Assembly (NCBI GenBank): GCA_030636885.1 | Contig: DAOVVY010000020.1 | Span: 1 to 9,551 of the forward strand | Direction of reading: 5' to 3' | DNA: 9,551 bases | Source: Candidatus Nanohaloarchaea archaeon | Lineage (GTDB): Archaea > EX4484-52 > GLR71 | Shown here: positions 1 through 6,500 of the stretch, piece after piece | How positions within the stretch are numbered: position 1 is the first letter of the stretch | Layout of the letters: each line of letters starts with the position of its first letter | Program-made: the position numbers and the translations under genes | Notes under the pieces: model-generated | Told to the model about the DNA's origin: nothing | The model's input: only the letters and a program-made list of their open reading frames with translations | The model's database searches: none

Positions 1-1
1 A

Positions 2-211
2 GATAAAATAAATACTGCTCTTGAACTAAAACAAAAACTTATTATTCTCAAAAAGTTATTGCTTCCTATTGTATTTTTAGATATTTATTTATTTTCTAAG
101 CCTCAATGGGAATTAGATCCAATCTCATCAACTGAAAATGGTATCTTTAAGATTTTTGATGATGTTTATAGATATTCAAAAAGATCTAAGGATGAAGATC
201 TCTTTCAATAA
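2..211 (+). CDS. C-terminal part of an unrecognised protein (5' end outside window)
   Basis: An open frame enters from the left edge and runs 69 codons to a TAA at 209-211. I do not recognise the product. The visible tail has a hydrophobic, Leu/Ile-rich helix-like stretch (around LIILKKLLLPIVFLDIYLF), then a mixed segment, and ends in a charged KRSKDEDLFQ tail. The hydrophobic stretch contains lysines and could be a buried amphipathic helix as easily as a membrane segment. The frame converges with kae1 and the two ends overlap: the kae1 stop lies at 205-207 and this stop at 209-211. Support is only the open frame over 69 codons in AT-rich DNA and the tidy tail-to-tail packing, so it could still be a chance frame. 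Confidence 0.6.
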   Translation, partial: DKINTALELKQKLIILKKLLLPIVFLDIYLFSKPQWELDPISSTENGIFKIFDDVYRYSKRSKDEDLFQ

Positions 212-1179
212 CAAACCTTAACATCATCAGTTCTCCATTTAGGTTTGGGTTCCGTATCAGATAACTCCTGTCGTCGCCCATTCTCGTACTCAATAAGCCC
301 CTGCCACGCAATCATCGCACCATTGTCTCCCGCAACTCCAACAGGCACGACATTGAACTTTGCACCTCTCTCAGAACACATAACTTCAAGCATCCCTTGG
401 AGCATCTTAGATGCCGCAACTCCTCCCGTAAGCAGAACCTCACTTTTGCCTGTGTGTGATAGCGCACGTTCAGTAACTTCAACTACCATAGAATATGCAT
501 TATGCTGCAATGAATAACAAACATCCTCAATCTTCTCTTTCTTTAAAATAAACGCATTGACTGCAAAAGTAAGTAATCCTGAAAATGACATGTCCATTCC
601 TTTGATAGAATATGGCATGTCTATATATTTACCTTTTTTTGCAATCTTTTCAATTATTGGGCCACCCGGATTTCCAAGTCCTACCTTGCGCGCAAACTTG
701 TCTATCATGTTACCTATACCAATATCGAGAGTTTCACCGAACACACGATACTTCTTGCCCGACAGACCGATAATCTGCGTATTTCCACCTGATGCATAGA
801 CAATGATTGGATCCTTGACAACTGTCTTAAGCTTGCCTACTTCAATATGTGCCACACAATGATTAACTCCTAATATTGGTTTTTTCAACTCCAAAGCAAG
901 CGTTCTTGCAACAACCGCACCGACCTTAAGCGACGGGCTGAGTCCTGGCCCTTGTGAATATGAGATCAAATCAATATTTGCAATGTCTATCTTGGCCGAA
1001 GCAAGCGCAACAGATACCAATTCTCTTGCATGTTTAGTGTGGTGCACCGCCGCCTCACGCGGATGTATCCCTTCATCTGGAAAGAAACTTTTCTTTTCAT
1101 TGGCAATAATTGTACCTTTCGAATCAACGATGCCTATACCTAACGTGTGTGCGGTTGATTCAATACCAAGACATATCAT
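205..1179 (-). CDS. kae1: Kae1, KEOPS complex tRNA N6-threonylcarbamoyltransferase subunit
   Basis: Kae1 is the catalytic subunit of KEOPS. It transfers the threonylcarbamoyl group from threonylcarbamoyl-AMP to A37 of ANN-decoding tRNAs (t6A) in the cytoplasm. The 324-aa product matches the usual archaeal length and is collinear with Pyrococcus Kae1 as I recall it. It opens with the ASKHA-fold phosphate-1 segment GIESTAHTLGIGI. The metal-binding pair in NHCVAH is H107 and H111, followed by SGGNTQ (130-135), GETLDIGIGN (148-157), MDMSFSGLLT (195-204), GGVAAS (252-257) and GDNGAMIAW (284-292, with metal-binding D285). The C-terminal WRTDDV is typical of archaeal Kae1. One small oddity is GGVAAS where GGVAAN is common. 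There is no fused Bud32 kinase, unlike in some methanogens. The ATG at 1177-1179 places the glycine motif at the family-normal distance. A TATA box about 26 nt upstream suggests a leaderless mRNA with its own promoter, although the next gene upstream ends only 50 bp away. Confidence 0.98.
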   Translation of the reverse strand: MICLGIESTAHTLGIGIVDSKGTIIANEKKSFFPDEGIHPREAAVHHTKHARELVSVALASAKIDIANIDLISYSQGPGLSPSLKVGAVVARTLALELKKPILGVNHCVAHIEVGKLKTVVKDPIIVYASGGNTQIIGLSGKKYRVFGETLDIGIGNMIDKFARKVGLGNPGGPIIEKIAKKGKYIDMPYSIKGMDMSFSGLLTFAVNAFILKKEKIEDVCYSLQHNAYSMVVEVTERALSHTGKSEVLLTGGVAASKMLQGMLEVMCSERGAKFNVVPVGVAGDNGAMIAWQGLIEYENGRRQELSDTEPKPKWRTDDVKVCY

Positions 1180-1200
1180 AACTTTTACTTATGCTATATT

Positions 1201-1209
1201 TTTTATAAG
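1201..1209 (-). promoter_or_regulatory. TATA box of kae1, probably leaderless
   Basis: On the minus strand this reads CTTATAAAA, preceded by an A-rich GACAAAAC stretch that could serve as a BRE. Its centre lies about 26 nt upstream of the kae1 ATG, the normal archaeal TATA-to-start-site distance, so transcription would begin at or next to the start codon. No Shine-Dalgarno sequence is visible between the box and the ATG, which agrees with leaderless initiation. It occupies the 50-bp gap after the zinc-ribbon gene. Confidence 0.55.
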
Positions 1210-1229
1210 GTTTTGTCTTGTTGTGTACT

Positions 1230-1571
1230 TTAGAATATCAAATATGTGTATACAAAATAAATTACAAACATCATCGTTATAATTAATATAAACACATCTG
1301 TTATTATTTTTAATTGAAAATTGTATTGTTCTTTTATTATACTCATTTTTTGAAACTGTTTATTCAGTTGTTTTTTTATGTTCTTTGTTCTTTTTTTAAT
1401 TATTATTTTTAATTTTGAAATTTCAAAAACGACTATGTTTGAATTTACGGAGACTACTGTTTTCTTGTAACATTTTGGGCAAAATGCGTTTTGTCTCATG
1501 TTCTGTGTATGGGAATGCCATTCATATCCACAGTGCATACATTTATAGTTTGGTCTTTTTTTGGTATTCAT
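1230..1571 (-). CDS. Small zinc-ribbon protein with C-terminal membrane anchor
   Basis: This is a 113-aa protein of unknown specific function. Residues 11-34 form a zinc ribbon of the form C11-MH-C14 ... C31-PK-C34 in a YKCMHCGYEW context, which would bind one Zn(II). A basic, polar stretch (about 57-86, RTKNIKKQLNKQFQK) could be helical. Residues 88-113 form one hydrophobic segment ending at the C-terminus (LKIITDVFILIITMMFVIYF), as in tail-anchored proteins with the ribbon facing the cytoplasm. The ATG at 1569-1571 lies inside the last codons of the coiled-coil gene (29-bp overlap, different frame). It is preceded by AAGGA with a 5-nt spacer, so co-transcription and coupled translation with that gene are likely. 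The zinc ribbon may mediate nucleic-acid or protein contacts; this cannot be decided here. Confidence 0.82.
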   Translation of the reverse strand: MNTKKRPNYKCMHCGYEWHSHTQNMRQNAFCPKCYKKTVVSVNSNIVVFEISKLKIIIKKRTKNIKKQLNKQFQKMSIIKEQYNFQLKIITDVFILIITMMFVIYFVYTYLIF

Positions 1572-3315
1572 ATAAATCCTTAGTTATACTATTTACTTTC
1601 TGATTGAATATCTCATGGGTTTCGGTTGGGTTAGATAATACTTTATATAATTCTTGAGATGTATCAAATAAATTCATGACATTTTCTGTTTTTTCATCTT
1701 CTATTAATGGATTAAGTAATGCGCAAATATATTTATAACTTTTTTCAGCGTCATTCATTGCATACTGTTCCAATGCTTTTTGTGCAACAATTAATTGTGA
1801 AATTATTTCTTTTTCGCTATATGATAATTTTTTGTTAATTTTAATTCTTGCAACTTTTTGTTTTTTGGTGTTTGGTTCTTTTTTCATGGTTGTCTTATCT
1901 TTATTTGTGTGTGTATTAACTATTATCTTTTTTTCGATAATCTTATGTGTGTTAGGGGGTTGAATAGATATATCTTTTTTTAGATAATTTATAGTCTCTG
2001 CATGCGATTTATGGGTTACTTGTGTACTATTTACTAAATCCCTTTTATTCAAGTATATGTCTTCTTGTTCTTTTAGTTTTTGATTAAACTCTTCATTTAG
2101 GTTTGATGTATTCTTTTGAATCTGTGATATCTCATTTGAAAGTTTAATTAAGTTAGCATCTATTTTAGAATCAACAACTGTTATCTTGTTAATTTCATTG
2201 AGAATATTCTGTTCGTTTTTGATTAATCTTTCATCGCTTTTTGGATTGTTATTTTTAATTGTATCCATATTGTTTTTATGTGTTACTACCTGTTCTTGTA
2301 ATGAATCAATAATGTGCTCAAGACCAATTATCTCTTTTTGGATAGTCTCAATTTCGGCTATGTCACATTTTTGTGTTTTGGTCTCAATTACTGAAATCGT
2401 ATTGGTTGCGTCTGTTATCTTTTTAGAAATATCTTTGATTGAATTATCAATTGGCATTATTTTCTTTTCTAAATCCTCTTTCAAGACACCTTCTTCTAAT
2501 TTTATCTCAAGCTTATCCATATTTTTAAGAAGCTCTTGTGATATTTCATCAACCTTTTCAAGAGTTGCTTTATCTTTATTGAACTCTTTTAATCTGTCAT
2601 TTAAATCACCAAAGATTGTTTCAACTTTGGCTGCTTTTCTATCAACATAATTTTTAGAATCATTTATCTGATCTATTTTTTCTTTAAGTTTATCAATCTC
2701 TAACAAAAGATTATCAAAACTTTTTATTTTACTCATTTGTATACGATATTTTGTAATTTCATCTTTGATTGTGTTCATGAATAACTCAGTTTTTTCAGAT
2801 TTGACCGTATTGTCTATAATCATTTTTTCCATCTTATCAAATTTTGAATCAATTTTTTTAGGTTGGATTTCTCTTGTGGCATCCTGTATTGTTTCAAATC
2901 CTGTTTGAATCTCATTGAATGCTCTTTCCCTATCAAGAATCATGGAACGTAATTCACCGATTTCTTCTGTAAGTGTGGATATCCGTTCATTTAATGCCTC
3001 TCGAAATCCACTTTCAGCTTCAAGTTTCCCTTCTTGTTTATCAACTCTGAACAATAAGTCATCGATTCTTTTATCCGTATCATTCTTTTGAGAGACAGTG
3101 TCCTCTTTTTTCTTTTGAACATCCTCATTTTCATCTTTTTTATTTTTATGTAATATTTTATCTACTATGCTCTCTTTTTTTGTAAATTTACTATCTATAT
3201 TTTCAAAGTCCTCAGAACTAATTTTATTACTGTCTCGAGAAGAAGCATCTTTAATATTTTCATCTTTAACTGGTGTCTCTTCTTTTTTATCCTTTTCTGC
3301 GGTTTCATCAGACAT
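1543..3315 (-). CDS. 590-aa coiled-coil protein with possible ArlC/FlaC-like segment
   Basis: This is a long, soluble, highly charged protein with no signal peptide or membrane segment. Residues 1-80 are Lys/Glu/Asp-rich and probably disordered. Residues about 81-150 (IDDLLFRVDKQEGKLEAE, then EEIGELRSMILDRERAFNEI) are helical and recall the archaellum accessory proteins ArlC/ArlD and related archaeal coiled-coil proteins. This is a resemblance from memory, not a confirmed hit. Residues about 155-425 are heptad-like coiled coil rich in I/L/K/E. Residues 425-495 form a basic linker. Residues about 496-565 (SEKEIISQLIVAQKALEQYA ... SQELYKVLSNP) look like a compact helical, TPR-like bundle. The start at 3313-3315 follows a clear TATA box. 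The 3' end overlaps the membrane-anchored zinc-ribbon gene, so the two may act together, perhaps as a scaffold tethered at the membrane near surface filaments. It could instead be a generic structural coiled-coil protein. Confidence 0.9.
   Translation of the reverse strand: MSDETAEKDKKEETPVKDENIKDASSRDSNKISSEDFENIDSKFTKKESIVDKILHKNKKDENEDVQKKKEDTVSQKNDTDKRIDDLLFRVDKQEGKLEAESGFREALNERISTLTEEIGELRSMILDRERAFNEIQTGFETIQDATREIQPKKIDSKFDKMEKMIIDNTVKSEKTELFMNTIKDEITKYRIQMSKIKSFDNLLLEIDKLKEKIDQINDSKNYVDRKAAKVETIFGDLNDRLKEFNKDKATLEKVDEISQELLKNMDKLEIKLEEGVLKEDLEKKIMPIDNSIKDISKKITDATNTISVIETKTQKCDIAEIETIQKEIIGLEHIIDSLQEQVVTHKNNMDTIKNNNPKSDERLIKNEQNILNEINKITVVDSKIDANLIKLSNEISQIQKNTSNLNEEFNQKLKEQEDIYLNKRDLVNSTQVTHKSHAETINYLKKDISIQPPNTHKIIEKKIIVNTHTNKDKTTMKKEPNTKKQKVARIKINKKLSYSEKEIISQLIVAQKALEQYAMNDAEKSYKYICALLNPLIEDEKTENVMNLFDTSQELYKVLSNPTETHEIFNQKVNSITKDLYEYQKKTKL
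1577..1581 (-). promoter_or_regulatory. Shine-Dalgarno site of the zinc-ribbon gene
   Basis: On the minus strand AAGGA lies five bases before the ATG at 1569-1571, within the 3' coding end of the upstream coiled-coil gene. It supports this start and translation from a shared mRNA, in contrast to the neighbouring kae1 and giant genes, which lack such a site. Confidence 0.6.
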
Positions 3316-3348
3316 AAATAATCTCTCTTGATTATGATTTTATTAAAA

Positions 3349-3358
3349 CTTATATATA
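3349..3358 (-). promoter_or_regulatory. TATA box for the coiled-coil / zinc-ribbon operon
   Basis: On the minus strand the sequence reads TATATATAAG, a strong archaeal TATA element. Initiation about 25 nt downstream would fall near 3328 and give a leader of roughly 13 nt before the ATG at 3315. The leader contains GAGAGAT, at best a weak Shine-Dalgarno match. The next gene, 1230-1571, overlaps this one and has no visible promoter of its own, so it would be read from here. Confidence 0.6.
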
Positions 3359-3436
3359 CTTGCGTCTCCCAAATAACTTTAATGATTATGTTAATTGATT
3401 TGGATTAATTTAGTGTATGAAGTATATATCATTTAT

Positions 3437-3490
3437 TATTAACAAAGGTGCTTATATAGTTTACATCACAAACATATATTATTGTTAATA
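3437..3490. repeat. 9-bp inverted repeat around a TATA-like element
   Basis: TATTAACAA at 3437-3445 is perfectly complementary in reverse to TTGTTAATA at 3482-3490. The 36-bp spacer contains CTTATATAGT (3451-3460). It could be a regulator-binding site, but both arms are AT-rich and a chance match is possible. Confidence 0.3.
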
Positions 3491-3546
3491 CTTGATAACT
3501 AATACGATACAAGGGACCTATCGGATAATATTCTCTACAGGATAAT

Positions 3547-3555
3547 GATAAAAAT
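3547..3555 (+). promoter_or_regulatory. TATA-like box of the giant surface-protein gene
   Basis: GATAAAAAT is centred about 29 nt before the ATG at 3580, so transcription would begin only a few bases before the start codon. The stretch before the ATG is T-rich with no Shine-Dalgarno sequence, consistent with leaderless translation. A GGATAAT repeat lies directly upstream at 3523-3529 and 3540-3546. The alternative element at 3451-3460 would instead give a leader of about 100 nt. Confidence 0.4.
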
Positions 3556-3579
3556 CTATTGACTTATTTGTGTGTTTTT

Positions 3580-6500
3580 ATGGTGAATGTTGAACTTACA
3601 CGAAAATCGTACATCTTACCAGTCTTATTTATATCTATAATTTTTGTATCCTTATTTATTTTTCAGAATCAAGAGCCTCAAGGCTTTGATAATACGTCTT
3701 CTATCTTAAAATCTTTTTCTAAAACAACATTTGATTATACTGGGGTCGCAAATGATGTTATGCAAGAGCCTGACACTTATCCTCTTTTTTCTGAGATATA
3801 TAATCCGAACAATTCGTATTCAATAACTGTAATAAACAAATATTCAACACCTAAAGTGGGTTCTGACTGGAACATATATTTTGAAACAGCGGGTGAAAAC
3901 AATTTGACAATCAGTAATCTTAATCCAGAGGGCATTAATTTCACACAACTTTATTATTATGAATCCGAAACCAGAGTATGGACTCCCAAACCAACAGAAT
4001 CATTAGGCCACAATCAAACCATATTCTGGAATCACAGCAAAGGTCTTGCAGTATTCAATGAGCTTTTTGAAGGTAAACACACAGTGCAGTTTATTTTAGG
4101 CGATACAATAGACTATGCTTACAATGACGCTTACACATCCCAGAAGACATTCAAATACAACAAGACTGAAGAGACCTTTGAATATGAACTTGCAGAATTA
4201 AATGACACCTCATTATCAAAAGCGCTTTCATTTGATACTGCAAAAAACATCACAGTCTGGATTGAACTACCGCAGAATGCGACAATAAACAGCGCGGAAC
4301 TGACATTGATTGGGGAAGTATATGATAATGATTATTTTTCAACAATTATGGGATTAAGATCTATATTAGTTAGTGAAATAATTACAGGCGACAGTAATGA
4401 AGAACTTTTTGGATCTCCAGAGAATCCATTTGATGCAGGGAGTCAAGGATATTTATATGCATCTGATTCGACGACAAATAAAACATATTATGGTGAGTTT
4501 GGCAGGGGTGTAAAGGATATATCTATTGGAAATATCACAAATCATCCTGGGAATGAGATTGGTGAAACTTCAGCATTTAGTGGAAATTATATGAGTACTG
4601 TAATGTTTTATAGTTTGAATCACTCAAGTGATTATATTTGTGGTCAAGATACAACTAATGGTCTTTGTACAGACAATAATCAAAATGATAGAGTTTGGAT
4701 ATATGATACTGGTTCTGAAGCAGAAGTTATTGAGGTAGGTGAATTTAATTCATCAAGTGCGGGAAATGAAGTTATTATAGGGACTAAGCGACTTACAGGA
4801 AAAAACATTTTTGTTGTCGGCGCAGATGAGACTTTATTGTGGACATATGATTTCGGAAGTGATGCAACTGAAATTTATGATTTAAAGTTAACAAATCTAA
4901 CCGCAAGCACAAAGGATCTTCTTGTTGCAGCTTATGATAAATTAGTTATCTTAAATGAAACACAAGATGAAGTCTGGAATTTTACAGGTGTTTATGAGGG
5001 AGAAATGCTCAGTCTTGATTCTGGCAATCTAACAGTTGATTCAGGTGATGAAATAATTGTTGTTGAATATATAAATTCTAATACTATAATTTATATTTTA
5101 AATTCAACAGGCAATCAAATAAAAAACAAAACTATAAGTAATCGAAAAATATATAAAATAATAATTGATGATTTTATACCATTTATTGCAGGTAATGAGA
5201 TTGCATATACAGATACTTACAGTACTCATATTCTTAATGCAACACTTGATGAATTATGGGATTATGGTTTTTCTAATAAGTTAAATAATGTATTATCAAT
5301 TACTTCTGGTAACTTTCTTTCCTCCTCAACAGAATTGATTGCTTCAGCAGCAAGTGATAAGCAAGTATACACATTCAACTTCAACAATTATCCTGAAAAC
5401 ATAACTATGGATATCGGTGCAAACAATACGATAGACTGGTCTTATAGTGGAAGGTTTAGTGATATTTTAACTCCTTCAACCACAACATCAGACCTGTCGG
5501 CAACCATACAGTATTACCTTGACAACACTTGCGACTTCTCATCAGAAAAAACCTGCAACATCCCAATCAATTTCAGTTCAGACAACAAAGGTGTATTAAA
5601 TATATCATCAATAAAGATAAACTTCACCTATGACGCCTCAGATGACATAACTTCTGATAGTACTCCTTTCACTACCTGGGCTTATACTTCAAACATAGAT
5701 GCTAATGAATCAATCGTGTCAGAACTCACAAATCTATCATTCACAAATCCTGCACTGGATATATTTTTACGATATATAGAGACAAATCCCGATGCCACAA
5801 ATTGCGGTCTTCAGGAAACGATATTGGTTGTAGAACCGGTCGGGTTCTGTAACCTAACTTCTGAAAACTTAAAGATATCAGTTTCAACTGGATTGAATCC
5901 AATTTACTATTGGGATGACCAATTAAATAAAGACATACCTATTTTCATATATACGACTGAAAATTATTATGTGCGCGAATACTACATGCATAACTTAACT
6001 TTAAAGAGTAATACATCAACCATATTCACAAACATAACGGCAAATGCCACAATAAATGATTCTGTAGTTAAATATTATTCATTCCTTAAAGTTGACTGGT
6101 ATGCGAACGGTACATTGATTGATATTACACCGACCGCAAATACCTCAACCTGTGATGGTGCCACACCGACCTACACAGAATTTCAGATTGACGACAAGAT
6201 AATTCTTGTCTGCAAAAAAGACACAGATTCAGATGCTATAATTGATTTTTTCAGTTGGGTCCAACCAAACATGACCGGATATTCAAATATATCATACTAT
6301 GCCGGTGGTATGTCAAATCGTTTCGCAGATCTTAAGAATAATTCAGTCACACAGATAACGGATACAGGTAATGTCCATTTCAATTACAGCATAAATGTTT
6401 CTGATGATGAGCTTAATGATGTCAATGTCACACTCTATATAAATATAGACAATGGTGGCTGGACATTTATTGATACAAAGAATGTCACAGGTTCAAAAAT

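Larger units (their letters stand above)
3316..3579. other. AT-rich divergent intergenic region
   Basis: These 264 bp separate the minus-strand coiled-coil operon from the plus-strand giant surface-protein gene. No coding frame of useful length or RNA gene is visible. The region holds the operon TATA box (3349-3358, -), a second TATA-like element on the plus strand (CTTATATAGT, 3451-3460), a 9-bp inverted repeat (3437-3445 with 3482-3490), a GGATAAT direct repeat (3523-3529 and 3540-3546) and the likely TATA box of the giant gene (3547-3555). The arrangement allows joint or opposing control of the two transcription units, but no regulator gene is present in the window. Confidence 0.7.
4316..5369 (+). 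other. Seven-bladed beta-propeller cassette inserted in a split domain
   Basis: This block of about 349 codons inside the giant gene encodes seven repeats, at residues about 259-310, 311-380, 381-428, 429-474, 475-521, 522-567 and 568-597. Most follow the pattern I-x-x-G-N-x-T-x-x-x-G-(N/D)-E-I-I-V-...-I-Y-x-L-N-x-T-x-(D/N)-E-x-W-x-(Y/F), as in GNLTVDSGDEIIVV and ILNATLDELWDYGF. This resembles FG-GAP/PQQ-like propellers. Blade 2 is about 70 residues long and carries the only two cysteines of the block (C354 and C363), a likely disulfide loop. The flanks PQNATINSAELTLIGEV and YPENITMDIG read as one beta domain when joined. Codon use differs sharply from the immediate flanks. Propeller assignment rests on repeat count and pattern, not on a search. 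Confidence 0.75.

Noticed and set aside
245..1282. Open frames on the plus strand opposite kae1 (245-517, 557-799, 983-1282)
   Set aside because: They lie antisense to a clear, full-length conserved gene, resemble no family, and have compositions expected of antisense shadows.
1415..1603. 62-codon plus-strand frame opposite the zinc-ribbon gene
   Set aside because: It is antisense to a gene with a convincing zinc ribbon and membrane anchor and has no recognisable domain.
2186..2650. 154-codon plus-strand frame inside the coiled-coil gene
   Set aside because: It is the antisense reading of Lys/Glu/Ile-rich coiled-coil codons, giving an artificial Ser/Phe/Leu-rich sequence. No promoter or ribosome site is seen.
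3316..3579. Possible small RNA gene in the divergent intergenic region
   Set aside because: No box C/D pair, tRNA-like fold or GC-rich stem stands out. The AT-rich elements are better explained as promoters.
4316..5369. Propeller block as an intein or mobile element
   Set aside because: It has no intein splice motifs (N-terminal Cys/Ser block, C-terminal HN), no endonuclease or transposase, and no terminal inverted repeats. The content is a structural repeat domain that stays in frame.
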